Origin: CAIVAT01 sp037133475
Lineage (GTDB): Bacteria > Bacteroidota > Bacteroidia > Bacteroidales > FEN-979
Reading direction: 5' to 3'
Length of the DNA: 64,000 bases
NCBI GenBank assembly: GCA_037133475.1
Contig: JBAXOB010000001.1
Coordinates: forward strand, 1 to 64,000
The notes beneath the pieces were generated by a model that was given only the letters and a program-made list of their open reading frames with translations, was not told the DNA's origin and did not search any database. Positions 24,738 to 34,373 of this stretch are shown here, in pieces. Both the position numbers and the translations under genes were made by a program. The first letter of the stretch is position 1. The number at the start of each line of letters is the position of its first letter.

Positions 24738-26321
24738 ATGCAGAAGTCCTCACGTGACCTTTGGATTTTCAGGGAGGCCGGTGGCATTAGCAGGACCGAC
24801 AGGTTCATCCTGCTTATTTTCGTGCTTGCAGGGGTCATCAGCCTGGTAAGGTTTGCCGATTGGTGGTTCAGACGGGAACACATTGAGAACCTCTGGTTTT
24901 TCGTGATCTTCAGCATGGTTTTCTGGTATGGAATTGTCCGGCTGGTATTGATCTGGGTGAACTACCTGAATATCCGAAAGCCGCATCAGGCGGTGGCTGA
25001 AGAGGGCCTCCGCGTGGCGATCTTCACCACCTGCACTGCCGGCGAGCCCTTGCCGATGTTCGAAAAAACCCTTGCTGCCTGCCTGCGGGTTCGATACCCG
25101 CATACCACTTACCTGCTAACCGACCGCACCGACCAGGGGGTAAGGGATGTTGCCGAACGACATGGCGCCGTGCTGCTGCAGCTTACCAACACGCCCGGGG
25201 CAAAAGCGGGGAAGATCAACCGCGCACTGGGGATGACCTCTGAGGATTTTATCCTGGTCCTTGACCCTGATCACATCCCGTTTCCTGAATTCCTCGACCA
25301 GACCCTGGGCTACTTCCGTGATGAAACTGTCGGGTTTGTGCAGGTATCACAAGCCTATTACAATCAATACCGCTCCTTTACCGCCCGCGGTGCGGCGGAA
25401 CAGACCTATACCTTTTATGGACCCACCCAGATGGGGCTTCACGGGAAAGGTTGTGCCGTGGCCATCGGCGCCAACTGCACCTTCCGCCGCAAAGCGCTGG
25501 AAAGCATCGGGGGCCACGCGGTTGGACTGGCGGAAGATCTGCTCACCTCCATCCGGCTTCATGCCGCGGGATGGCATTCGGTTTACAACCCGGTCATTGT
25601 CAGCCGCGGCCTGGTTCCCGAAGATTTCGGGTCGTTTTGCAAACAACAGCTGAAGTGGTCGCGCGGTGTCTTCGAGGTTGCCTTCGTCGAGATCCCCAAG
25701 ATTTTCAAAACCCTTACAACCTGGCAGAAACTCTCCTATTCGGTGATCGGCACCTACTACCTGGTCGGCCTCACCTCCTTCTTCTTTACCGTCATCCCGT
25801 TCCTGTTCTTTGCCTCCGGGATACAGCCCGCCAACATGTCGTTCGTCGACTTCCTGATCCATGGCTCCTATGTGGCCATCATCTCCGCCATCATCTATAT
25901 TTATGTCCAGCGCTGGATGTGCCATCCCGAGACCGAACGCGGATTCCAGTGGAGGGGGATGTTCCTGAAATATGCCAGTTACCCTGTTTACCTGCTCGGC
26001 TTCCTGCTCGCCCTGGTGAATGTGGATATTCCCTATATCCCCACCTCGAAACAGGCGGTTACCGGCTTCACCCCCTTTGCCCGGCCACTGTGGATGCAGG
26101 TGATCCTGTTTGGCTTTACCTTTACAGCCGTTTTTGTCACAAGACGGTTTCTTACACCCGAGAGCGAACTGGTGCTGACTGCCGAAAAAACCTGGGGCAT
26201 GATCGGCTTTGCCGCATTAGCGGCACTGGTTGCCTCGGGCGGACTTTATGCCGCCTGGGAATCGCGCAAGCTTAAAGAGGAGGACCCCTGGGAATCAATC
26301 GATATAAACAAAATCAAATAA
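24738..26321 (+). CDS. Processive family-2 glycosyltransferase (cellulose-synthase-like)
   Basis: The 527-aa protein has two N-terminal membrane helices. The GT2 core follows with VAIFTTCTAGEPLPMFEKTL, LLTDRTDQGV, the DxD-like ILVLDPDHIPFPEFLDQTLG, the catalytic base region AVGLAEDLLTSIRLHAAGWH, and QQLKWSRGVFEV as the Q-x-x-[RK]-W motif of processive synthases. At least four C-terminal helices form the polymer channel. It starts at the base after the stop of the TPR/barrel gene and is followed 6 bp later by a GH26-like gene. Together these form a synthase-dependent exopolysaccharide system; the polymer is not identifiable. No PilZ domain is visible, so regulation by c-di-GMP is not indicated. 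Confidence 0.9.
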   Translation: MQKSSRDLWIFREAGGISRTDRFILLIFVLAGVISLVRFADWWFRREHIENLWFFVIFSMVFWYGIVRLVLIWVNYLNIRKPHQAVAEEGLRVAIFTTCTAGEPLPMFEKTLAACLRVRYPHTTYLLTDRTDQGVRDVAERHGAVLLQLTNTPGAKAGKINRALGMTSEDFILVLDPDHIPFPEFLDQTLGYFRDETVGFVQVSQAYYNQYRSFTARGAAEQTYTFYGPTQMGLHGKGCAVAIGANCTFRRKALESIGGHAVGLAEDLLTSIRLHAAGWHSVYNPVIVSRGLVPEDFGSFCKQQLKWSRGVFEVAFVEIPKIFKTLTTWQKLSYSVIGTYYLVGLTSFFFTVIPFLFFASGIQPANMSFVDFLIHGSYVAIISAIIYIYVQRWMCHPETERGFQWRGMFLKYASYPVYLLGFLLALVNVDIPYIPTSKQAVTGFTPFARPLWMQVILFGFTFTAVFVTRRFLTPESELVLTAEKTWGMIGFAALAALVASGGLYAAWESRKLKEEDPWESIDINKIK

Positions 26322-26327
26322 CCACAA

Positions 26328-27515
26328 ATGGCAAAACGCACGCACCGGCTCCTGTTCGTCCTGATGGCATTGGCTGCCGGCATCCTGATAGTATTGCTGC
26401 TTACCTACCTGGGAACCAAGTCGCGCGGGCCGCTGGCAAACCTGCTCGACCATGCTGGAAATATGGTGACCGATGTAGAAAACAGGATCATCATCGAGCA
26501 GCGGTCGGATAAACGGAAAGACAAGCTGGATTGGTTCCAGCCTTACCTTACAAACCCGGAGATGTTCCGCAGCAGCAAGCCCGTATTCCTGGGACTCTAT
26601 GACAATCTTTCGACCCAGTCGTTCGACAACGCCTTCAGCCTTGAAAAATCGCTGGGTACGAACTTTGCCCTTCTCCATATTTACAGTGCCTGGGGCAGCA
26701 AGCCTGAACAGGAATTCCCGAGAGACCAGGTAAAGGCTATTTTTGAACTGGGATCGGTCCCGGTGATCACCTGGGAGCCCTGGCTCTCCGACTTTGACGC
26801 AGAACAATTCCCAAAACTGCGCAAACCCGAACAACGCGATAAAGGGGGTATGGCTGATATCGCCAAAGGGAAATACGATGCCTATATCACCACCTGGGCC
26901 ACCGAGGCCAAAAGTATGAACAAGACCATCTTCATCCGGCTTGGTCATGAAATGAACGACCCTTACCGTTACCCCTGGGGGCCGCAGAACAACACGGCTA
27001 AAGACTATGTGGCGGCCTGGAAGCATGTCCATAAGATCTTTGCCGCCATCGGTGCAAAAAACATCCTCTGGATATGGTCTCCCCACCCCTCCTACGGCTG
27101 GTTCGACGCCTTTTACCCCGGTGATAAATATGTCGACTGGGTCGGGGTCAACATCCTCAATTACGGAACGGTAGCCATCTGGTCGAAATGGTGGACCTTC
27201 GCCGAGATGTTCGGCGCCCATTATGCCGAACTTGCCAAATACGGGAAACCCATCATGATCACCGAATTTGGTTGCCTCACGGTTGGTGGAAACCGCGCCG
27301 ACTGGTTCAAAGAGGCCCTGTCGGGAATTCCCGCCAACTACCCGGCAGTGAAAGCGGTCCTGTTTTTCCACTACTCAGCCGACCGCACTACCACCCAGCA
27401 AACGGTCGACTGGACCATCCTGGGAGATTCGACCGTGAAGGCTGTGATCGCAAAGCAGATAAGGTTGTGGCCCGATTCGCTGAAACCCAGCCTGAAAAAA
27501 GTGAAAGGGCAATAA
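26328..27515 (+). CDS. Membrane-anchored glycoside hydrolase, GH26-like
   Basis: The 395-aa protein has an N-terminal membrane anchor (LLFVLMALAAGILIVLLLTY) and a (beta/alpha)8 hydrolase domain. FIRLGHEMNDPYRYPWGPQN carries the acid/base Glu (about residue 207), ILWIWSPHPSYGWFDAFYPG carries a substrate-site Trp/His cluster, and MITEFGCLTVGGNRADWFKE carries the probable nucleophile Glu (about residue 311). These match GH26 mannanase/glucanase-type enzymes. As the last gene of the synthase operon it probably trims or clears polymer in the periplasm, as BcsZ and PgaB do in other systems. The substrate is inferred only loosely. Confidence 0.85.
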   Translation: MAKRTHRLLFVLMALAAGILIVLLLTYLGTKSRGPLANLLDHAGNMVTDVENRIIIEQRSDKRKDKLDWFQPYLTNPEMFRSSKPVFLGLYDNLSTQSFDNAFSLEKSLGTNFALLHIYSAWGSKPEQEFPRDQVKAIFELGSVPVITWEPWLSDFDAEQFPKLRKPEQRDKGGMADIAKGKYDAYITTWATEAKSMNKTIFIRLGHEMNDPYRYPWGPQNNTAKDYVAAWKHVHKIFAAIGAKNILWIWSPHPSYGWFDAFYPGDKYVDWVGVNILNYGTVAIWSKWWTFAEMFGAHYAELAKYGKPIMITEFGCLTVGGNRADWFKEALSGIPANYPAVKAVLFFHYSADRTTTQQTVDWTILGDSTVKAVIAKQIRLWPDSLKPSLKKVKGQ

Positions 27516-27571
27516 GAAAAACTATCATTAAATATCTCTCCTGCGCCAAAATTGTTTAATCAATGTTGCGT

Positions 27572-27579
27572 TATCTTTG
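27572..27579 (+). promoter_or_regulatory. -7 promoter box TATCTTTG before the M16C peptidase
   Basis: TATCTTTG matches TAnnTTTG exactly, with an ATTG at 27551-27554 as a weak -33 box 17 bp upstream. The start codon at 27601 would lie about 15 bases after the transcription start. Confidence 0.5.
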
Positions 27580-27600
27580 TCACCCAATTGAAACACAATT

Positions 27601-30576
27601 ATGGCCACCACATATATTCAGGATACTATTTACCATGGTTTCCGGCTTAAAGAGCAGCGTTTTATCAAGGAAATTCATGCAGGCTGCCTCTGCTTTGAAC
27701 ATGTAAAAAGCGGAGCCCGCCTGTTAAAGATTGCTTCGGAGGATACAAACAAGACCTTCAGTATCGGGTTCAAGACCTTCCCCGAATCGGATAACGGCGC
27801 CCCGCACATCATGGAGCATTCGGTACTGAACGGATCCAAATCATTCCCGGTGAAAAGTCCCTTCGACGTCCTGCTGAAGGGTTCGCTCAGCACCTTCCTC
27901 AACGCCTTTACCTCCAAGGATTATACCATGTACCCGGTGGCCAGCATGAACGACAAAGACTATTTCAACCTGATGCATGTCTATCTCGATGCCGTTTTCA
28001 GTCCGCTGATCTATGACGATCCCCGGATCCTGAAACAGGAGGGCTGGCATTACGAATTAACTGCCGCAGACGAACCGGTGAACTACACAGGCGTGGTTTA
28101 CAACGAGATGAAGGGGTCGTTTTCAAACCCGCAGCGTGAATTGTGGTACCAGGTTTTCAAGCATCTCTTCCCCGACAATGCCTACGGTTTTGAATCGGGG
28201 GGAACCCCGGAGGCCATCCCGACGCTCACGCAGGAATCATTCCTTGAATTTCATAAAAAAAATTACCATCCCGAAAACAGCTATATCCTCCTTTACGGGA
28301 ATGCCGACCTCGACCAGGAGCTGAAGTTTATCGACAATGCCTACCTGACCCGGTTTGAAAAAACAGGGAATGCCATCACCATCGACGACCAACCCCCCTT
28401 CGCGGCCATGAAGGAGGTTACTGCCTATTACCCGCTGATGGAGGCGTCGGATGTAGAAAACCAGACCTTCCTGACCTATAATTTTGTGGCCGGGCACAAC
28501 ACCGACCTGGCGCTGACCCTGGCCCTGGATATCCTTTGCGAGGTCCTGGTAAACCAGGAATCTGCCCCGGTACGCCTGGCACTCCAGGAGGCCGGAATCG
28601 GCCAGGATGTGTCGGGCTCCTCATCCAATTTCAAACAACACGCGGTCCTGATTGCCGCCATCAATGCCAACCCCGCCGACAAGCAAAGATTCATGGAGGT
28701 GGTAACCGCAACCCTGAAAAAGGCGGTTGCAGAGGGGCTGAACAAGGAGGAGATTGAAGGGGTGATCAACCGGATCGAATTCCGCCTTCGCGAAGGCGAT
28801 GATGCGCAAAAAGGGCTTACCTACCTGAACATGGTTCTCCCCGGCTGGTTTTTCGGGGATGATCCCTTTGGCGGGCTTGAATATGAAACTGCCCTGACAG
28901 AGGTGAAAAAGGCACTCAGCACCGATTACCTTGAAACGATCATCAGCCGCTATTTTCTCGACAATCCCCACTCCCTCATGCTGAGCCTGGAACCCCTGCC
29001 CGGACTTGAAAAGGAACGCCAGGCGAAGCTGGAGGCAAACCTTGCAACCTACAAGTCGGAACTCGACGAAAATGCAATTAACACGCTTATTTCCGAAACC
29101 GAAGCCCTCATCGGTTACCAGCAGCGGGAAGACTCCCCCGAGGCCCTTGCCTCCATCCCCATGCTTGAAATCGGCGACATCGATCCCAGGGCCGTCTTTT
29201 ATGGCGTCGATGAACAGAACATCTCCGGCATCCCGGTGCTTGCGCATGAAGAGTTCACCAACGACGTGGTTTATGTTAACCTCTTTTTCGATCTGCGGGT
29301 GATTCCCATGGAGCTGATACCCTATGCTTCACTCCTGTCGCAACTGATCGGTACGCTGAACACGAAAAATTATTCGTTTGGCGACCTGAACAAGGCCTTG
29401 AATATTCATACAGGCGGATTTTTCACCTCCCTCCGCACCTACCACTTAAAATCGGACGACAACCAGCTGATCCCCAAATTCGTCGTCACCTCGAAGGCCA
29501 TAAACTACAAGGTTGGAAAGCTCTTTGAGCTGGCGGAGGAGATCCTTGATTCAACCCTGTATGATGATATTGAACGGCTGAAGTCGGTACTGTTCCGCCA
29601 TCATTCCCAACTCGATTCGCAGGTAAAGGGCAACGGGTACCATGTCGCAAGCAGGCGTCTTTCCTCCTATTTCAGCAACAACGGGATGTTCAACGAACTG
29701 ACCGGGGGGCTCTCCTATTACTGGTTTGTGTCGGACCTGATGCGGAATTTTGACACTGTGGCGCCTGATATCTGTGCCAACCTGAAAAAGGTGGCTTCCC
29801 TGCTGTTTACCTGGAACAACATGACGGTATCCTACACAGGTGAAAAACGTGACCAGGTTGCTTTCGGGAATGGCCTGAATTTCATTGCACGGCAGCTGCC
29901 ACAGGGTAAACCTGAATATGAGCAGTGGAACTTCAGCCTTGAAAAGGGAAACGAGGGATTGCAGGCTGCCTCAAACGTGCAATACGTGCTGAGCGGTTAT
30001 AACTACAAAAAACTGGGATATTCCTGGAGTGCGAAAATGCGCGTGCTCAACCAGGTACTTTCGACCGATTGGCTCCAAACCCGTATCCGGGTCATTGGCG
30101 GGGCCTACGGAGGGTTCAGCTCCATTTCGCCTTCGGGGAATTTTACCTTCAACTCCTACCGCGACCCGAACCTGGCAAGCACCCTGGAAAATTACCGGAA
30201 CACCATCGGGTACCTGGCCTCCTTTGATGCCGACCCGCAGCTGATGAGCCGGTATATCATCGGGACCATTTCGGAGATGGATTCGCCGCTCACCCCTTCG
30301 CAAAAAGGGGACCAGGCAGTCAGTATGTTCTTCTCGCGCCGTACGGCCGAAGAGATGCAACGCGACCGGGATGATGTGCTGTCAACCACGCCGGAGGATA
30401 TCCGCGGATTTACACAACTTGTCACAGATATATTAAATCAGGATGTACTGTGTGTTTACGGCAATGCCGACCGGCTTATCGCCGATCAATCCCACTTTCA
30501 TTCCCTCGTGAAGATTGACCGTTCCGAGAACCCGGAAGGGGCGCAGGATGCCGTAAAAATGCCAGCTGTTTTTTAA
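27601..30576 (+). CDS. M16C insulinase-family metallopeptidase (presequence protease-like)
   Basis: The 991-aa protein has the inverted zinc motif HxxEH in NGAPHIMEHSVLNGSKSFPV (residues 69-73) and the distal Glu in VVYNEMKGSFSNPQRELWYQ. It has the two-half architecture of PreP/falcilysin-type enzymes, with a second degenerate half (GVDEQNISGIPVLAHEEFTN, LSTDWLQTRIRVIGGAYGGF). No signal peptide is seen, so it is probably cytoplasmic, degrading peptides. The length is normal for the family. It is transcribed from its own promoter and followed closely by a small membrane protein gene. Confidence 0.93.
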   Translation: MATTYIQDTIYHGFRLKEQRFIKEIHAGCLCFEHVKSGARLLKIASEDTNKTFSIGFKTFPESDNGAPHIMEHSVLNGSKSFPVKSPFDVLLKGSLSTFLNAFTSKDYTMYPVASMNDKDYFNLMHVYLDAVFSPLIYDDPRILKQEGWHYELTAADEPVNYTGVVYNEMKGSFSNPQRELWYQVFKHLFPDNAYGFESGGTPEAIPTLTQESFLEFHKKNYHPENSYILLYGNADLDQELKFIDNAYLTRFEKTGNAITIDDQPPFAAMKEVTAYYPLMEASDVENQTFLTYNFVAGHNTDLALTLALDILCEVLVNQESAPVRLALQEAGIGQDVSGSSSNFKQHAVLIAAINANPADKQRFMEVVTATLKKAVAEGLNKEEIEGVINRIEFRLREGDDAQKGLTYLNMVLPGWFFGDDPFGGLEYETALTEVKKALSTDYLETIISRYFLDNPHSLMLSLEPLPGLEKERQAKLEANLATYKSELDENAINTLISETEALIGYQQREDSPEALASIPMLEIGDIDPRAVFYGVDEQNISGIPVLAHEEFTNDVVYVNLFFDLRVIPMELIPYASLLSQLIGTLNTKNYSFGDLNKALNIHTGGFFTSLRTYHLKSDDNQLIPKFVVTSKAINYKVGKLFELAEEILDSTLYDDIERLKSVLFRHHSQLDSQVKGNGYHVASRRLSSYFSNNGMFNELTGGLSYYWFVSDLMRNFDTVAPDICANLKKVASLLFTWNNMTVSYTGEKRDQVAFGNGLNFIARQLPQGKPEYEQWNFSLEKGNEGLQAASNVQYVLSGYNYKKLGYSWSAKMRVLNQVLSTDWLQTRIRVIGGAYGGFSSISPSGNFTFNSYRDPNLASTLENYRNTIGYLASFDADPQLMSRYIIGTISEMDSPLTPSQKGDQAVSMFFSRRTAEEMQRDRDDVLSTTPEDIRGFTQLVTDILNQDVLCVYGNADRLIADQSHFHSLVKIDRSENPEGAQDAVKMPAVF

Positions 30577-30577
30577 T

Positions 30578-30585
30578 TAACTTTG
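30578..30585 (+). promoter_or_regulatory. TAACTTTG box immediately before the small membrane protein gene
   Basis: An exact TAnnTTTG match ends 6 bases before the ATG at 30592, with no clear -33 box. If used, the mRNA would be nearly leaderless; it may be a coincidence. Confidence 0.25.
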
Positions 30586-30591
30586 TTCAAC

Positions 30592-30975
30592 ATGAATCTA
30601 TATTCTCTTACCGGTATCATCACCGTACAGTCGGCCCTGGTCTGCTACAGCGTGGCCATTATCACCGAACAGCGCCTGCGCCTCGTTAAACCGCGAGTGC
30701 TGACCTTCCTCACCCTGGGAGTTCTGCTCGACATTACGGCAACCGCCTTTATGATCCTCGGATCGAGTCATGGCGCCTTTACCCTTCACGGTATCCTGGG
30801 CTATTCATCGCTGGCAGGCATGTTCATCGATTCAATCCTGGTCTGGCGCTATTACCGGAAATATGGCAGCACGGTGAGGGTTCCCGGCGGAACCCATTGG
30901 TACTCCCTTGGAGCCTATATCTGGTGGATTGCGGCCTACATTACCGGCGCCCTGCTGGTTGCACTCAGGCACTGA
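30592..30975 (+). CDS. Four-helix membrane protein, TIGR03987/HsmA-like
   Basis: From the ATG at 30592 the product is 127 aa (an in-frame TTG at 30583 is less likely). Four hydrophobic helices are evident: SLTGIITVQSALVCYSVAII, LTFLTLGVLLDITATAFMIL, HGILGYSSLAGMFIDSILVW and LGAYIWWIAAYITGALLVAL. The conserved-looking HGILGYSSL and HWYSLGAYIWW suggest the TIGR03987/HsmA group, whose function is not established; I place it there with moderate confidence. The gene is 15 bp downstream of the M16C peptidase and may be cotranscribed. Confidence 0.65.
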   Translation: MNLYSLTGIITVQSALVCYSVAIITEQRLRLVKPRVLTFLTLGVLLDITATAFMILGSSHGAFTLHGILGYSSLAGMFIDSILVWRYYRKYGSTVRVPGGTHWYSLGAYIWWIAAYITGALLVALRH

Positions 30976-31124
30976 ACCTTCCAGGTACCTGCTGAAAGAC
31001 TTTCGGAATCATCTTCATATCGTTTAGTTCACCGGATTCATCGAGTTTATTTCGGGGATACGGCCATTTCTCCTATTTTTACCCGGTTTTCTGCCTGATC
31101 CTAAAAACAGAAAAACGTAACCCC

Positions 31125-33176
31125 ATGAAAAACCGCATTCTATTTTTGATGACAGCCGCCCTGCTGGTTGTTATGGTATCCTGTAATTCCCGCAGTGTGA
31201 AAAACAGGGAACAAAGTACCGATCCCCTGGTTTCAAATATCGATTCGACCGTCAAACCCGGCGACGATTTTTTCCTGTTTGCAAACGGTAAGTGGTTTAA
31301 AGAGCACCCGATCCCGGCAAGTGAACAAAGCAACGGGCTGTGGCAGCTCATCCAGGATACCATCAACAGCCAGGTCAGGCATATCTGCGAATCTTCCGCT
31401 GCCCTGCCCAACGAGCCGAAGGGAAGCAACAAGCAAAAAATCGGCGACTTTTTCTTTAGCGGGATGGACAGTGTCAACCTCAACAAACAGGGGATTTCGG
31501 CCCTTAAATCCGATTTCGACAAGATCGACGCGGTGAAAAACCTGGCCGACCTCTCGGTGGTGGCGGCCTATATCCATTCGGTTGCAGGATCGCCGCTGTG
31601 CGGCTTCGATGTCAGGCAGGATGACCGTATCAGCAGCAAACACGCCATCTTTATCAACCAGGGCGGGTTAAGCCTTCCCAACCGCGACTACTATTTCGAT
31701 AAGGACCCACGGGCTGTGACGATCAGGGGCAAGTTCACCGAACATCTTGCCAGCATGTTTAAAATCATGGGGTATCCCGACCCGAAGGCAAAAGAGGCTG
31801 CCACGAAGGTGATGGAGGTGGAAACCGCCCTGGCTGCCGGATCGCGTACCCTTGCCGATACACGGGATCCGCTTAAAAATTACAACAAGTACCCGGTTGC
31901 GAAGCTGAAACAGATGACCCCCGATTTCGACTGGTCCCGCTTCTTCGAAAGCACCGGGTTGAAGAAGGTTGATACGGTCATTGTAGGCCAGCCCGAATTT
32001 TTAACCGCCCTGAACAAACAGCTGAAAGCCTTCCCGCTCGAGGTCTGGAAAAATTACCTCCGGTTCCACCTTGTCCGTGGACTGGCCCGGTTCCTGGATG
32101 ATAAGACCTATCACGAATATTTCAGTTTCTATTCAACCACCCTTCGCGGCATTCCTCAACCAAAACCCCGGTGGAAGCGGGTTGTCGAACAAACCGACGG
32201 CTCCCTTGGCGAACTGATCGGAAAGATCTATGTGGATGAATATCTCCCGAAAGGGACGAAGGAAAAGCTGACGGAAATCGGCAATTCCATCAAGACGGTA
32301 TACGCGGAAAGAATCAAATCGCTCGAATGGATGAGCGAAACCACCAAGGTGAAGGCGCTTAAAAAACTCGATGCCGTGATCATCAAGGTGGGTTATCCCG
32401 ACAAGTGGAAGGATATGTCGGCCATGCAGATCGACCGTTCCTCCTATGTCGGCAATGCCATCAGCTCCAACAAATGGTGGTTCGGCTACATGATCTCCAA
32501 GTATGGCAGGCCTGTCGACCGTACCGAGTGGGATATGGAACCCCAGACCTACAATGCCTATTACAACCCCTCCAACAACGAGATCGTGGTGCCCGGCTGC
32601 AATATCATCGTGCCCGGTTTTGAACGGAAACTGGCCGATGACGCCATTCTCTATTCCGTTATCGGGGGATCGACCTTCGGCCATGAAATTACCCATGGCT
32701 TTGACGACCAGGGGTGCAAATACGATGAAAAAGGCAACCTGTTCAACTGGTGGACCATCGACGACAGCGTCAGGTTCTTTGCCAGGACCAAAAAGATCGT
32801 GCGCCAGTTCAACAACTTCATCGCCGTGGATACGCTGCATGTCAAAGGCGACCAGACCCAGGGGGAGAATATTGCCGACCTTGGCGGGATCGTGATGGGC
32901 TACGAAGCCTTTAAAAAAACAAACCAGTATAAAAACAGGGAGATCATTGCCGGCCTCGATCCCGACCAGCGCTTCTTCCTGGGATATGCCCTGGCCTGGA
33001 TGATCAACGACCGGCCCGAAGGGATTGCAAACCAGGTACGCAGCGATGTACACTCCCCCGCCAAATTCCGCGTGCTAGGGCCGCTGTCGAATATGCCGGA
33101 ATTCTTTAAAACTTTCGGGATTAAAACGGGCGAAGCCATGTGGAAGCCCGACAGCCTGATGGTGAAGATCTGGTAG
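31125..33176 (+). CDS. M13-family (neprilysin/PepO-like) zinc endopeptidase, lipoprotein
   Basis: The 683-aa product has a lipoprotein signal (MKNRILFLMTAALLVVMVSC, lipobox MVSC). The M13 N-terminal domain follows (GDDFFLFANGKWFKEHPIPA), then the catalytic domain with HExxH in STFGHEITHGFDDQGCKYDE, the third ligand in ENIADLGGIVMGYEAFKKT, and the substrate-binding C-terminus RSDVHSPAKFRVLGPLSNMP. The active enzyme is predicted to face the periplasm or cell surface and cleave peptides. The gene is monocistronic, followed by convergent lysA. Confidence 0.95.
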   Translation: MKNRILFLMTAALLVVMVSCNSRSVKNREQSTDPLVSNIDSTVKPGDDFFLFANGKWFKEHPIPASEQSNGLWQLIQDTINSQVRHICESSAALPNEPKGSNKQKIGDFFFSGMDSVNLNKQGISALKSDFDKIDAVKNLADLSVVAAYIHSVAGSPLCGFDVRQDDRISSKHAIFINQGGLSLPNRDYYFDKDPRAVTIRGKFTEHLASMFKIMGYPDPKAKEAATKVMEVETALAAGSRTLADTRDPLKNYNKYPVAKLKQMTPDFDWSRFFESTGLKKVDTVIVGQPEFLTALNKQLKAFPLEVWKNYLRFHLVRGLARFLDDKTYHEYFSFYSTTLRGIPQPKPRWKRVVEQTDGSLGELIGKIYVDEYLPKGTKEKLTEIGNSIKTVYAERIKSLEWMSETTKVKALKKLDAVIIKVGYPDKWKDMSAMQIDRSSYVGNAISSNKWWFGYMISKYGRPVDRTEWDMEPQTYNAYYNPSNNEIVVPGCNIIVPGFERKLADDAILYSVIGGSTFGHEITHGFDDQGCKYDEKGNLFNWWTIDDSVRFFARTKKIVRQFNNFIAVDTLHVKGDQTQGENIADLGGIVMGYEAFKKTNQYKNREIIAGLDPDQRFFLGYALAWMINDRPEGIANQVRSDVHSPAKFRVLGPLSNMPEFFKTFGIKTGEAMWKPDSLMVKIW

Positions 33177-33191
33177 GATTTGAAAGCCAGC

Positions 33192-34355
33192 CTAACGGTT
33201 TAACCCATCCTCCGAATAGACCGCGGCGGCCAGGTCGCGCAGGTTGTAGCGGGAGGCCATGGTTTGTCCGTAGGCCCCTGCCGACCTGATGGCCAGCAGG
33301 TCATGCCGGCTGGTTTCAGGCAGCGAAACAGCCTTGCCGAAACAGTCGGATGATTCGCAGATCGGCCCCACCACGTCATATTTCTCTATAATCCCGGATG
33401 AGGTAAGGTTTTCAATTTTATGGTAACTCTGGTAAAGTGCCGGCCGGATCAGGTCGTTCATCCCGGCATCGACAATGGCAAACCGGGTACTGATCCCCTT
33501 TTTTACATATAAAACCCGGGTGACCAGGCTGCCGCACTGCCCGACCAGCGCCCTGCCCGGTTCAAAATGAAGCTGCTGGTTGCCCTGCAGTTCGATGAAT
33601 TTCTTAAAAATGTTGAAATAGGAGGCAAACCCGGGGATGGGATTCTTGTCGGGTTCATGGTAGTCGATTCCCAACCCGCCGCCTACATTGAGGATTTGCG
33701 GGAAAACCTGGTTTGCGATAAACCAGCCGTTGATATCATTCACGCGGTGGCAAAGGCTTTTGAATACATCCAGGTCGGTGATCTGCGAGCCTATATGGAA
33801 ATGCAGTCCTTTCAGGTGCAGATGTTCCAGGGTTTTCAGCGTTTCCAAAACATGGTCGAATTCCCAGGGAAGGATCCCGAATTTGTTCTCCTCGAGCCCG
33901 GTGGTAATGTACCGGTGGGTGCGGGCATCCACATTGGGGATGATCCGCAGGGAGATATCCGCCTGCAGCCCCATCCCTGAAGCTATTTCATTGATGACCA
34001 CCATCTCCTGGCATGATTCCACGTTCAGGCTTTGTATGCCCAATGACAGGGCCAGCCTGATCTCCTCATCCGATTTGCCGACACCCGAAAACATGATCTG
34101 CTTCGGGTTGAACCCGCTGCCCGCAGCCGCCGTGATCTCGTTGCCGCTTACACAGTCGGCGCCGTAACCGGCGCCACTGATGAGGGTGAGGATTTCGGGA
34201 TTTGAGTTGGCCTTGAGGGCATAATGAAGCTGGTAGCCGTATTTTCCGGCCTCCTGCGAGCAAGCCGACAGGGTGCGCCTGAGCAGGCCGAGGTCATAAT
34301 AGTAGAATGGTGTCGGTATTGAGCTGAACTTTCCGGTGATTTCTTCCTTGAACAT
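33192..34355 (-). CDS. lysA: Diaminopimelate decarboxylase
   Basis: The 387-aa PLP enzyme has the lysine motif YQLHYALKANSNPEILTLIS, HLHLKGLHFHIGSQITDLDV, the glycine loop ILNVGGGLGIDYHEPDKNPI, LHFEPGRALVGQCGSL and the substrate-binding GPICESSDCFGK. The last step of lysine synthesis converts meso-diaminopimelate to lysine. It lies 18 bp downstream of lysC on the minus strand, so the two are cotranscribed from the promoter at 35727-35756. It is shorter and clearly distinct from the PLP decarboxylase encoded at 14172. Confidence 0.95.
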   Translation of the reverse strand: MFKEEITGKFSSIPTPFYYYDLGLLRRTLSACSQEAGKYGYQLHYALKANSNPEILTLISGAGYGADCVSGNEITAAAGSGFNPKQIMFSGVGKSDEEIRLALSLGIQSLNVESCQEMVVINEIASGMGLQADISLRIIPNVDARTHRYITTGLEENKFGILPWEFDHVLETLKTLEHLHLKGLHFHIGSQITDLDVFKSLCHRVNDINGWFIANQVFPQILNVGGGLGIDYHEPDKNPIPGFASYFNIFKKFIELQGNQQLHFEPGRALVGQCGSLVTRVLYVKKGISTRFAIVDAGMNDLIRPALYQSYHKIENLTSSGIIEKYDVVGPICESSDCFGKAVSLPETSRHDLLAIRSAGAYGQTMASRYNLRDLAAAVYSEDGLNR

Positions 34356-34373
34356 CGTTGAATATAATGGGGA

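Noticed and set aside
26295..27371. 358-codon minus-strand open frame
   Set aside because: It is antisense to the GH26-like gene and shows no domain, signal or ribosome-binding site.
32133..33053. 306-codon minus-strand open frame
   Set aside because: It lies opposite the M13 catalytic domain with its zinc motifs; the frame is open only because of codon bias.
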